Part shown: one piece after another, positions 52,417-62,164 of the stretch | Numbering within the stretch: the stretch's first letter is position 1 | Layout: each line of letters opens with the position of its first letter | Source: Stomoxys calcitrans | Lineage: Eukaryota; Arthropoda; Insecta; Diptera; Muscidae | Direction of reading: 5' to 3' | Assembly (NCBI RefSeq): GCF_963082655.1 | Contig: NC_081553.1 | Location: 187,671,752-187,735,751, forward strand | DNA: 64,000 nt | Made by a program: the position numbers and the translations under genes | Notes under the pieces: model-generated | Database searches by the model: none | Told to the model about the DNA's origin: nothing | The model's input: the letters and a program-made list of their open reading frames with translations, nothing else

Positions 52417-53490
52417 AACAGTAAGGAAAGGCAAAAGAAGGGCGGTGCCGACTATATAATACCCTGCACCTACCCTACCAATGTGGGAGTCATATCCAAT
52501 TCTGAACCAATTTTCATGGATTTCGGCAGATGTTTTCAGATGGGTTATTAAACAAAATCCGTATCAAATTTCGAGCAAATTTGTTCAAACTGTAATAAAT
52601 ACGCTTCTATGAAATCGTTGAGAGGCAAGAGAAAACCCATCATGCCAAATTTCGAGAGAATCGATTAAAAAATGACCACACTATTGCAGTATTAGTCGAA
52701 ATCTGACGAATATATTAATGAGAGCTATATCCAAATTTTAACCGATTTTGGCCAAACTTTATAGATATTGTAGTAGTCATCGAGGAAAGTGTTGTCCAAA
52801 ATTTTGGCAAGATTGGTCAATAAATGCGCTTGCATTGGTTTTAGGAGTGAAAATCGGGCGATATATATATACGAGAGCTATATTTAAATCTGAACCGATT
52901 TCCATGAAATTCATCAGTAATGTCGAAAGTCAAGAGAAAAACCCTTCGTGCCAAATTTCGAAACAATTGGTTAACAAGTGACGACATTATTACAATATTA
53001 GTCCAAATCGGACAAAGATATATATGGGAGCTTTATCCAAATCTGAACCGATTTTTTCCAATTTCAATGGGCTTCGTCTCTAGGCCAAAAAACATGCCTG
53101 TAGCAAATTTTAAGAAATTCGGACGAAAATTGCGAATTGTAGTTTGTACACAAATTAACCTGGACAGACAGACAGACGGGTATAGCTAAATCGCCCCGGT
53201 AGCCGAGTTGATAGCGTGCTTGGATTACCAGTGCAGGGGTCTTGGGTTCGATTCCCAGCAGAAACCTTGGTCTGTCGCTACTGTGGTATCACAATGGACT
53301 TAAAATTGTCTAAGTGAGTCTGTAAAGTACTGCCGCTCTTACCTAACCTAACCTACCTAAATCGAATCAGAAAGTGATTCTGAGCCAATCGGCATACTTA
53401 TCAATGGGTTTATCTCTCTGGCCTATGCGTGTTACAAACAAATGCACTAAGTTATAATATCCTGTATCACAGTAATGGTGTAGGGTATTC
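52417..53490 (+). mobile_element. Type-3 DINE-like element split by a SINE
   Basis: The head is AACAGTAAGGAAAGGCAAAA with GGGCGGTGCCGACTATATAA and TACCCTGCACC. The body has GAGCTATATCCAAATTTTAA-type units and TTGTACACAAATTAACCTGG. The GTCY core is ACAGACAGACAGACGGG. The tail resumes after the SINE: AATCAGAAAGTGATTCTGAG and ATCAATGGGTTTATCTCTC, ending GTAATGGTGTAGGGTAT. Confidence 0.82.
53186..53364 (+). mobile_element. tRNA-derived SINE, second family
   Basis: The body is 53194-53356 (163 bp). A box TAGCCGAGTTGA is at 53200-53211 and B box GGTTCGATTCC at 53245-53255, within a stretch that reads like a whole tRNA (CCCAGCAGAAACC at the end). A tRNA-unrelated part follows, then a TTACCTAACCTAACCTACC tail. 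CTAAATCG flanks both sides (53186-53193, 53357-53364), an exact 8-bp target duplication inside the type-3 element. It shares no obvious body sequence with SINE family 1. Confidence 0.9.
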
Positions 53491-53528
53491 AAATTACTTG
53501 AAACTTGGACAATGTAATTTGTTGAAGT

Positions 53529-53786
53529 CAAGTAGCCACCGTAGCGCAGAGGTTAGCAGGTCCGCCTATGACGCTGAACGCCTGGGTTCGAATGCTGGCA
53601 ACATTTGTGAGGTACTATGCCATTAAAACTTCTCTCCAAAGAGACACGCCGTTCGGACTCGGCTATAAAAAGGAGGCCCCTTATCATTGAGCTTAAACTT
53701 GAATCGGACTGCACTCTGTGATATATGAGATTGCCCCTGTTCCTTAGTGGAATGTTGATGGGCAAAATTTGCAATTTTGCAAGTAG
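53529..53786 (+). mobile_element. SINE family 1, internally deleted
   Basis: A box TAGCGCAGAGGTTA and B box GGTTCGAAT are followed directly by GCTGGCAACATTTGTG, so about 45 bp of the usual body is lost. A smaller deletion removes part of the GTGTCGCACTGCGGC block. CAAGTAG occurs at 53529-53535 and 53780-53786 as a 7-bp target duplication. Confidence 0.87.
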
Positions 53787-53851
53787 CTGTGAAGTGGAGC
53801 TGACGTGTTTTTATTTCGCTCCTCATAGAAAAGAAATATCCATCGGAATAA

Positions 53852-54754
53852 GTGCTACCTATTACGAAAAAAATTTTAAAGCCTTTTTGGAGTAGGCTAG
53901 AAATGGAGTCCAATAACCCAACAACTGCGATGGTGGCGTCAGACCGTGGCCTGTTGTCCTCCCCTGCCATAGGTGTGGGTGCCTTGGCATCTGTAGTCGA
54001 GAGTAATGCTTCAAGCGCGCAACTAGTCGTCAGACTAAATAATGAGGCAGAGACGGGTAAACCAGAGAGATGCACAGTTCGTCCCCAGGCAAAGGTGGTA
54101 TTTCCGACACTGATTCAGAAAGCAACAGTGCCAATGAAACAGTCATCGGAGCCGAATGAAACAGTTGGAGCCTAATCGAGAGATATGGTCAGCGGGATGA
54201 CGGCAAGAGTGTGCGACGGCTTTACTAAGCTCACCATCAGACTGAGAAAGCGATTCGGAGCACGACGAAGGAGAAAGAGGAGTATGTACTGGCAGCGCAA
54301 TCAGGCGAAAGTGCAGGATGCTGAAAGGGATAGAACTGACATTCCAAACACTTCTACGGTAGCTGAAAAGAGAATCAGATCTCAGGAAGAGCACAACACT
54401 GCTAAAATGCTGAAGAAAAAAAGAGCTCCTCGCTTTCAAGTACTCTGGGAAAACCAGAAAGAGGAGTATGTACTGGCAGCGCAATCAGGCGAAAGTGCAG
54501 GATGCTACAGAAGCCGAAAAGAGAATCAGATCTCCCGAAGAGCATAACACTGCTAAAATGTTGAAGAAGAAAAAGAGCTCCCCGATTTCAAGTACTCTGG
54601 AAAAACCAAGCCCCTCCGGCAATGGAAACTCCAGACGGTGTCCTGCGAAGGTAGACAAAGTCGGAACAGGAACGAAGAAGCGCGCACAGCCCCTCAGTCT
54701 TCATGGAGGACTGTGAGTTTCAAAATGATGCCATAGACATCACGGAAGGGGAAG
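53852..54754 (+). pseudogene. Non-LTR ORF1 N-terminal region, Lys/Arg/Ser-rich
   Basis: The plus strand reads MESNNPTTAMVASDRG and continues through a variable Ser/Ala/Val region to a stop after SSEPNETVGA. Later frames hold a basic stretch (FGARRRRKRS, YWQRNQAKVQDA) and KRIRSxEEHNTAKMLKKK, which occurs twice (about 54366-54420 and 54512-54572), indicating a ~150-bp internal duplication. Such basic low-complexity N-termini precede the gag-like domain in ORF1 of LOA-type elements. Stops and frameshifts are present. Confidence 0.68.
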
Positions 54755-55468
54755 ATGGTCGCTGAGAATAGAAAGGAGCCACCCTCTTACGCCAGAGTGG
54801 CAAGGACGCAAAACAGAGATGAGCTGACTTATACAGTCATCAATATCGGCTGGTCATCCGGTAGAATTCCACCAGATCATCGGTCCCAAGTGGAGGACCT
54901 GGTTAACGATCGTGTGGAACTCTGTAGAGGTCCACCCATACAAGTGATGAGCTGCGAGTTTAGAGGGGACATCTTAACGATGCGCTTTGCTTCGGAGGGA
55001 TGTATTGATACCGCTAAAAAGCTCGTTGGAAGTATCCACACTCCCTGGGGTGCATAGCTCAAGCTTGTGAGAAAGATGGACATCCCATAGCTCACAAAGG
55101 CGACAGTCTTCATCAAGGATGTAGGCGGCGAAATCGTGACGTTACGCATGATGGAAGTCTTAAACAAGCAAAATCAAGATTTGGCCGTGGAGAAATGGGA
55201 GGTTTTCCACCGAGAAGAGAAGGAAGAAGGAACTCTCCTTGTGCTGGGCATTGATGAAGTCTTCGTGACAAGTTTGGCTAAGGCAAAAGGCATGGTGTAC
55301 TACAGGGCAATGAAAGTCGTTTCCAAGATTGGGAAGACTAGGGCAGGCAAATGTCCTCATATTGAGCCATCAAGCGGTGCAGTGGTGCAACACTCGATAA
55401 CGCCTAACGCACAGGGGCCAACGTTGAGACAATCACCGACTCTCTTAATATTGCGAAGACTAGGATAA
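54755..55468 (+). pseudogene. Non-LTR ORF1 gag-like domain (DUF4780-like)
   Basis: One frame runs MVAENRKEPPSYARVARTQN ... QVEDLVNDRVELCRGPPIQV, SCEFRGDILTMRFASEGC and TAKKLVGSIHTPWGA, then a stop (near 55058). It resumes in the same frame with LVRKMDIP, a second stop, and KATVFIKDVGGEIVTLRMME, LNKQNQDLAVEKWEVFHREE and GTLLVLGIDE. The pattern (SCEFRGDxL, WxVFxxE, LVxGID) fits the DUF4780-type domain of arthropod retroelement ORF1, which would bind element RNA in the particle. Two in-frame stops inactivate it. Confidence 0.72.
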
Positions 55469-55905
55469 CCAAATATCCTAATACCAAAACATCAGGCAGT
55501 GCAGGGGCGAAAGACCCAACATAGCCTAACGAACAGGGACCCAACGACGAAACCATCAACGACTTTCTCGAGATTATAAAGACTAGTATGGATGAAGATC
55601 CTAATGCTGAAACATCAGGCTGTGCAGTGGCAGAGAATTGAATGCCGCCTAATACACAGGGAGCAGACGATGAGACTATGACCTACTCCCAAGAAGCCCA
55701 TTTACTCAAGATTTGGAAGACTAGCATAGTCAAAGATCCTAATATTGGAACATCAGGCAGTGCAGGGACGGTGGACTGAATACTGCCTAACGAACAGGGA
55801 CCCAACGACCGAACCATCGACGAGTTTCTCAAGATTCGGAAGACTAGGATAGGCAAAGATCCTAATTTTAAAACATCAGGTAGTGCAGAGATGGGAAGCT
55901 CTATG
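55330..55905 (+). repeat. Five ~121-bp tandem units at the ORF1 3' end
   Basis: ACTAGGATAGGCAAAGATCC or a variant occurs near 55337, 55458, 55580, 55721 and 55842, each followed by ACATCAGGCAGTGCAG. Steps are 121, 122, 141 and 121 bp. The period is not a multiple of three, so the frame changes between units. Confidence 0.82.
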
Positions 55906-55947
55906 CACCCTAAAGAAAAGGGAATAGCCCATCTAATGGAGAACCAA

Positions 55948-56281
55948 TGATTGAGGTCATCCAGATAAACCCCCACCGGAGCGAGATAGTTACACACGCT
56001 CTAATGGAGAAAATCAGCAAGGTCTAGATTCATATTGCCTTACTTTAGGAGCCATGGATGACCCGAAACAAAGTTTCTGGACTTAAGCATATCAACTATC
56101 AATTATTCTATGCTAACACTGATACTCGGCCGAGGACCTGCGTTATTTGTCATAAAAACTTTAAATTTTTCCCCATAGTTTTCAACGTCGGGATGGGAGG
56201 ATGGGAGCAGCACATACCATCGCGATATAATCGAGGCGACGATAGGAAACCCCGATAGAAGAGGAGAGTTTATCAAACTCG
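55948..56281 (+). pseudogene. Start of ORF2 endonuclease, then deletion junction
   Basis: The plus strand reads MIEVIQINPHRSEIVTHAL and MEKISKV, the usual opening of I/LOA-type ORF2 (QINLHRSxxAT). GLKHINYQLFYANTDTRPRT and CVICHKNFKFFPI continue the endonuclease. Then the sequence jumps to ACATACCATCGCGATATAAT and CGAGGCGACGATAGGAAACC, which in the 60.0 kb copy lies after the RT thumb. The endonuclease core and RT are therefore deleted. Confidence 0.75.
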
Positions 56282-56934
56282 CAAGACTCATTTGACCTTC
56301 TTGCAGGCTCTGAAATTTATGCTTACATCGATTAGTGGTATACAGTATATCAGGTCATGCGAATATATTAATTTTGCTTCAATGCATCCAATTCAAACTT
56401 CTTTATTTTGTTTGTTACATGTCAAAATGTCCATCAAATATAAAATTCTGTTATATTTACATTTCGTATGCGACCATCGTGGTTTTTGTAGTTTTTGAAT
56501 GCCTTTCTAAAGTTTGCAAACAATTCCAATTAAATGTGAATTTTTTTAAAAGCATTCCGTTGTTCATTTTATTCTGCCGGTCAGTTTTCATTTAAATGGT
56601 AAATTGTGTGCAGGGAATGCAGTTCCCTTAAGAGGCCATTTTGAGGTCACCACTATTTGCGAGAAGCAATGGCAAGTAAACATAAGAAAAGTCATAGAGT
56701 GATTTGGACCATACTTGGCACAAACATAAGATGGTCTTTGCAGAAGTCATCAGGCTAAAGAACCAAAAATAAATTCTGCCCGAAATTTTCACAAAAATCC
56801 CCAAAATACCCACCTTAAGCAAAGATGATTCCAAAATCGGCATTTTTTTAGTAAACGTGCTAAGGAGGCTTCAACTATTGTTTGGTGCAAAAAATTGTTT
56901 GTTTATGCTTAGGCGACATATGAAGTCGAAACAA
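56282..56934. other. AT-rich sequence, nothing recognised
   Basis: No repeat unit, RNA gene or coding motif was supported. A short stretch near 56690-56720 recalls type-1 units (TTTGGACCATACTTGGCACA) and may be an old fragment. Confidence 0.45.
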
Positions 56935-57842
56935 CTAAAAGCATGCTAAGTTCTTCCGGGCAGAATCTTATATACCCTCCACCATGGATCGCATTTGTCA
57001 AGTTCTTTGCCCGATATCTCTATATAGCCAAACAAAAGATAATGGATAAGAATTTCTATGCTATTTCAGCTTTACCACTCCAACAGCCAAACCAAGTATG
57101 GTTTGGCTGTGGGAGTGGAAGACCAAGTCATTGTGCAAAATTTCAGCCATATTGGCCAATAAATGCGATCTCTAGAGGCTAAAGAAGTCGAATCGGGAGA
57201 TCGGTTTATATGGGAGCTATATAAGGTTATAAACCGATTTGGACCGTACTTGGCTCTGTTGTTAGAAGTCATAACAGAACACTATGTGCAAAACTTCAGC
57301 CAAATCAAATGAAAATTGAGGTTTCCAGGGGCTCAAGAAGTCAAATCGGGAGACCGGTTTGCATGGGAGCTATATCAGGTTATCGACCAATTTGGATCGT
57401 ACCTAGCAAAGTGGCTGGAAGTCACAACAGAACACTACATGCAAAATTTCAGCCAAATGGGACAACATTTGTTGCTTGTAAGGGCTCAAGAAGTCAAATT
57501 GGGAGATCGGAGCTATATCAGGTTATAGACCGATTTGGACTGTACTTGGCGCAGTTGTTAGAAGTCATAACAGAGCACCATATGCAAAATTTCAGCCAAA
57601 TAGGACAAAAATTGAGGCTTCCAGGGGCTCAAGAAGTCAAATCGGGAGATCGGTTTATATGGGAGATCGACTTGGATCGTACATAGCAAAGTGGCTGAAA
57701 GTCATAGCAGAACACTACATGCAAAATTTCAGCCAAATGGGACAAAATTTGTGGCTTGTAAGAGCTCAAGAAGTCAAATCGGGAGATCGGTTTATATAGG
57801 AGCTATAAAAGGTTATAGACCAATTTGGACCGTATTTCGCAC
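56935..57842 (+). mobile_element. Type-1 element, 5' part, fused to a type-2 array
   Basis: The head is AAAAGCATGCTAAGTTCTTC with TATACCCTCCACCATGG. Units repeat AATCGGGAGATCGGTTTATA and ACTACATGCAAAATTTCAGC. At 57842-57850, in the middle of a unit (TTTCGCACAGTGCATC), the sequence changes to type-2 units. The normal type-1 tail is absent. Confidence 0.85.
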
Positions 57843-59184
57843 AGTGCATCTTTTATGGGCCCTAAACCTTAAATCGAGAGATCGGTCTATGTGGCAGCTA
57901 TATCCAAATCTTGACCGATCTAGGGAAAATTACAAACAGATGTCGAATAGCCTGACACAACTTACTGTAACAAATTTCGGTAAAATCGGCCAATAAATGC
58001 GCCTTTTATGGGCCCAAAACCTTAAATCGAGAGATCAGTCTATATGGCAGCTCTATCCAAATCTGGACCGATCTGGGCCACATTGAAGAAGGGTGTCGAA
58101 GGGCCTGACACAGCTTACTGTAACAAATTTCGGTGAAATCGGCCAATAAATGCGCCTTTTATGGGCCCAAATCCTTAAATCGAGAGATCGGTCTATATGG
58201 CCGCTATATCCAAATCTGAACCGATCTGGGCCAAACTACAAACAGTTGTCGAATAGCGGAACAAAACTCACAGTCCCAAATTTCGGCGAAAGTGGCCAAT
58301 AAATGCGCCTTTTATGGGCCCAAAACCTTAAATCGAGAGATCGGTCCATATGGCAGCTATATCGAAATTCGGACCGATCTGGGCCAAATTGAAGAATGAG
58401 TTCGAGGAGCGTAACTCAACCCACTGTCCTAAATTGCGGCGACATTGGACAATAAATGCGCCTTATATGGGCCCAAATCTTTAAATCGAGAGATCAGTCT
58501 ATATGGCAGCTCTATCCAAATCTGGACCGATCTGGGCCACATTGAAGAAGGGTGTCGAAGGGCCTAACATAACTCACTGTCCCAAATGTAGGCTCAAGAA
58601 GTCAAATCGGGAGATCGACTTGGATCGTAGACCGATTTGGATCGTACATAGCAAAGTGGCTGAAAGTCATAACAGAACACTACATGCAAAATTTCAGCCA
58701 AATGGGACAAAATATGTGGCTAGTAAGGGCTCAAGAAGTCAAATCGGGACATCGGTTTATATGGGAACTATATCAGGTTATAGACCAATTTGGACTGTAT
58801 TTCGCACAGTGCATCTTTTATGGGCCCTAAACCTTAAATCAAGAGATCGGTCTATGTGGCAGCTATATCCAAATCTTGACCGATCTGGGGAAAATTACAA
58901 ACAGATGTCGAATAGCCTGACACAACTTACTGTAACAAATTTCGGTGAAATCGGCCAATAAATGCGCCTTTTATGGGCCCAAAACCTTAAATCGAGAGAT
59001 CGGTCTATATGGCAGCTATATCCAAATCTGGACCGATCTGGGCCACATTGAAGAAGGGTGTCGAAGGGCCTAACATAACTCACTGTCCCAAATTTAGGCG
59101 AAATCGAACAATAAATGCGCCTTTTATGGGTCTAAGACCTTAAATCGAGACATCTGTCTATATGGCAGCTATATCGAAATCCGG
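57843..59184 (+). repeat. Type-2 153-bp array with a type-1 segment embedded
   Basis: Type-2 landmarks ATC(G/A)GTCTAT fall at 57881, 58033, 58187, 58340 and 58493, then 58845, 58998 and 59152, about 153 bp apart. Between about 58590 and 58806 the sequence is type 1. The same type-1/type-2 junction TTTCGCACAGTGCATC occurs at 57835 and 58800, 965 bp apart, so a block containing the junction was duplicated in tandem. Confidence 0.88.
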
Positions 59185-59375
59185 ACAGATCTCGATATAG
59201 CTGATCATCAAAAGCCACAATAGTGGAGGTAAGACCCCTCCTCTGCCAGTTATGCGTTGATAATCCGACTTCACTTTATTCAAAGCCCTTTCTATGTCCA
59301 AGAAGGCCGCCAAGGTGAAGTCGCCCATACCCAAATTCGCCTCGATGTTGCCAACCACATCATCGGCATGTCAAC
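59185..59375 (-). pseudogene. RT fragment: motif A joined to motif B
   Basis: The minus strand reads MGDFTLAAFLDIERALNKV (motif A, FLDIEGAFN type, catalytic Asp kept) and, about 15 residues later, GRGGVLPPLLWLL (motif B, usual PQGGVLSPLLW). The ~60 residues normally between are deleted. It lies at the edge of the type-2 array. Confidence 0.75.
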
Positions 59376-59835
59376 TCTCCGACCTTTAGTGTATGCATCC
59401 TGACAGTCTCATATCAGTGAAGGGTCAAGACGGCCGCTAATGCAAATTTGCAAATTTTGCCCATGAACATTCCATTAAGGAACAGGGGCAAACTTCTCAC
59501 ATATCAATGAGTGCAGTCCGATTCAAGTTTTAAGCTAAATGATAAGGGGCCTCCTTTTTAAAGCCGAATCCGAACGGCGTGCCGCAGTGCGACACCTCTT
59601 TGGAGAGAAGTTTTATACGGCATAGTACCTCACAAATGTTGCCAGCATTAGGAGGGGAAAATTACCGCTGAAAAATTTTTCTGATGGTCTCGCTAGGATT
59701 CGAACTCATGCGTTCAGCGTCATAGGCGGACATGCTAACCTCTGCGCTACGGACGGCCGCTAATACATTTGTCAATAAGTCTCTCCAAAGTCTTCAAAAT
59801 GAAAGATGAGAGACTTATTGGCCTATATATGACTG
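59376..59835 (-). pseudogene. Jockey RT box-2 fragment, split by a SINE
   Basis: CATCCTGACAGTCTCATATC, AGTGAAGGGTCAAGACGG and, after the SINE, AAGTCTCTCCAAAGTCTTCA and ATGAGAGACTTATTGGCC match one unit of the 37.9-40.4 kb array and the 62.65 kb RT relic. This is a single-copy version of the amplified unit. Confidence 0.68.
59429..59764 (-). mobile_element. SINE family 1 with perfect 13-bp target duplication
   Basis: The body is 59442-59751. GACGGCCGCTAAT is at 59429-59441 and 59752-59764. The minus-strand body starts TCCGTAGCGCAGAGGTTAGC (A box), has GTTCGAATCC (B box) and ends CATGGGCAAAATTTGCAAA. It is among the best-preserved copies. It inserted into a Jockey RT relic, which dates it after that relic. 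Confidence 0.95.
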
Positions 59836-61055
59836 GGCTAGATCCAGGGGTCTCAATGTTAACCCAGAGAACCCTGAAAAATGCCTGTTCACGAGGAATT
59901 AGCGGCCACGCCCACTAGGGACTGGAGACTATTCTAGATATCCGACCCATTGACATACAGATTAATCGTCAGTGAGGCTATGAGACTTAAGGCGATGGGA
60001 GAATGGATTGAGGATGGGACCTGCTCATACCATCGCGGTATAATCGAGGCGACGATAGGAAACCTGGAAGAGAAGAGTTTTCCGATCAAATACCTGAGAT
60101 GAACCTGGGAGTCGAGTGCACCTCATACCATGGCGGTATAATCGAGGCGACGATAAGAAACTTGGAAGGAGTGGAAGAGGTTTCCGGTCGGATACCTGAG
60201 ACGACACTTGAGGTCGAGTGCGAGGCACTGCTGGCAGCGGTATTGCCATCTGGAAGATTTTGTAACATGGATGGATCAAAGCTAGAGAACAGAGTGCGCC
60301 TGGGGTCTACATTGAAAACCCAGGAAATGAGATCTATTTTAGACTGCCTGACCATAATGCGATCCTGCAGGCGGAGATTCGGGTGATCACGGAATGCGTG
60401 AGGTGGTTTGGTGTTAATGCGAGGACGTCGAGTGTGAACATTTTTACCGACAGTAACAATATGACAATAATAACAACCAGGACGGTAAGATCACAAACAG
60501 TGTTGGAATGTAAGAAGGAGATTAATGCCTTCTCGGAGAATAGCACAATCCGCATCGTTTGGGTGCCGCGCCTTAACAAAGTAACTGGGAATGAGAAAGC
60601 AGACAATTTGGCGATAAAGGCCAGAGAATTGCCTTCAATTAACTTGGTTATTCCTAAGCCTTTCGGGTCGACGCAATCCGAGTTAAGGGCGTGGGCGACG
60701 AATGCGCATTCAACCCTGTGGAACATCAAAACAATCGGTAGGACGTCGAAAATCCTATGGGGGGATTCAGATGTTGAGAAGACTAGGCTGTTACTGAAAC
60801 AGGGTGAGAAAGAGGTCAGTATAGTTCTTGGTAGCATAACGGGACACATAGGTGCGTCAAGTGATAGCATTTGTGGGGCTTGCTGGGAAAATGATGAGAC
60901 GTTGGAGCATTCCCTATGTCATCGTCCGGCTTTAGCGTCTAATGGATAACGGCACATTGATGGGGACACAATACCAGACATGAACCAACTTTGGGGCGTG
61001 GCATGGACAACAATTAAGGATTTTGTAAGTGGCACGGAATTCCGTACTTAGATTT
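59836..61055 (+). pseudogene. LOA/I-like ORF2 3' end: RT thumb remnant and RNase H
   Basis: RT thumb remnants AMRLKAMGEWIEDGTCSYHR are followed by a 99-bp in-frame tandem duplication (TCATACCATCGCGG at 60024, TCATACCATGGCGG at 60123). The RNase H domain has MDGSKLENRV, then LPDHNAILQAEIRVITE (Glu), VNIFTDSNNMTI (Asp), IRIVWVPRLNKVTGNEKADN (last Asp; usual WVPGH reads WVPRL) and LAIKAREL. The C-terminus has GHIGASSDSICGACWEND and ETLEHSLCHRP, a zinc-knuckle end. A 188-residue frame (60383-60949) is open, but upstream frames are broken. The 15.0-15.6 kb fragment is the same family. Confidence 0.85.
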
Positions 61056-61057
61056 TC

Positions 61058-61966
61058 TTTTTATACCCTCCACCATAGGATGGGGGTATACGAATTTCGT
61101 CATTCTGTTTGTAACTACTCGAAATATTCGTCTGAGACCCCATAAAGTATATATATTCTTGATCGTCGCGACATTTTATGTCGATCTAGCCATGTCCGTC
61201 CGTCTGTCCGTCCGTCTGTCTGTCAAAAGCACGCTAACTTCCGAAGGAGTAAAGCTAGCCGCTTGAAATTTTGCACAAATACTTTTTATTAGTGTAGGTC
61301 GGTTGGTATCGTAAATGGGCCATATCGGTCCATGTTTTGATATAGCTGTCATATAAACCAATCTTGGGTCTTGACTTCTTGAGCCTCTAGAGGGCGCAAT
61401 TCTTATCCGATTGGAATGAAATTTTGCACGACGTGTTTCGCTATGACTTCCCACAATTGTGCCAAGTATGGTTCAAATCGGTCCATAACCTGATATAGCT
61501 GCCATATGGTTCAAATCGGTCCATAACCTGATATAGCTGCATTTTAAACCGATCTGGGATCTTGACTTCTTGAGCCTCTACAGGTCGCAATTATTATCCG
61601 ATTTGCCTGAAATTTTGTACAACGGATCTCATGACCATCAACATACGTGTTTATTATGGTCTGAATCGGTCTATAGCCCGATGCAGCTCCCATATAAATC
61701 GATTTCTCTATTTTACATCATGAGCCCCCAAAGGGCGCAATTCTTATTCGAATTGGTTGACATTTTACACAGGTCTCCAACATATAATTAAATTGTGGTC
61801 CAAACCGGACCATATTTTGGTATCGCTCTAATAGCAGAGCAAATCTTTTCTTATATCCTTTTTTTGCCTAAGAAGAGATGCTGGGAAAAGAACTCGACAA
61901 ATGCGATCTATGGTGGAGGGTATATAAGATTCGGCCCGGCCGAACTTAGCACGCTTTTACTTGTTC
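61058..61966 (-). mobile_element. Mini-me/DINE-1-like element, type 1
   Basis: The left end reads TTTTTATACCCTCCACCATA, GATGGGGGTATACGAATTTC, CGAAATATTCGTCTGAGACC and GTCCGTCCGTCTGTCCGTCC (GTCY core). It has a few 153-bp-type units, one partly duplicated (CATATGGTTCAAATCGGTCC near 61505). The right end is CTATGGTGGAGGGTATATAA, palindrome TTCGGCCCGGCCGAA (61930-61944) and TTAGCACGCTTTTACTTGTT. Confidence 0.9.
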
Positions 61967-61984
61967 AAGTTTACTTTATTTAGT

Positions 61985-62090
61985 ATTTAGAGCGCACAAA
62001 AAGCCGATAACTGGCTTAGGTGTATGTCCATAGTGGTAAGGGCGGATTAATATCCGCACCCACTTTTCAACCTATCCTTACCTATGTCTT
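61985..62090 (+). mobile_element. 3' terminus of a non-LTR element
   Basis: GGGCGGATTAATATCCGCAC followed by CCACTTTTCAACCTATCC resembles the end of the plus-strand relic at 37560-37600 (GGATTATAATCCGCAAGC, TTTTCAACCTAACATAACC). Only the tail is present. Confidence 0.5.
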
Positions 62091-62164
62091 CGCACCTCCT
62101 GATGGAGATGGTTCACTTGAGATCTAAGGAAGCAGCCCATCGCAGTTCGCAGGGCGGTATTCTG

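Noticed and set aside
53194..53270. Genuine tRNA gene
   Set aside because: A tRNA-like head with A and B boxes is present, but it continues into a non-tRNA body and tail and has an 8-bp target duplication, so it is a SINE. The same applies to all family-1 copies.
53335..53356. Telomere-like repeat
   Set aside because: The CTAACC-type words are few and lie exactly at the SINE tail before its target duplication.
60383..60949. Intact RNase H gene (188 residues)
   Set aside because: The frame is open, but it lacks the first RNase H box in frame, has WVPRL for WVPGH, and upstream ORF2 is broken by stops. It is a relic.
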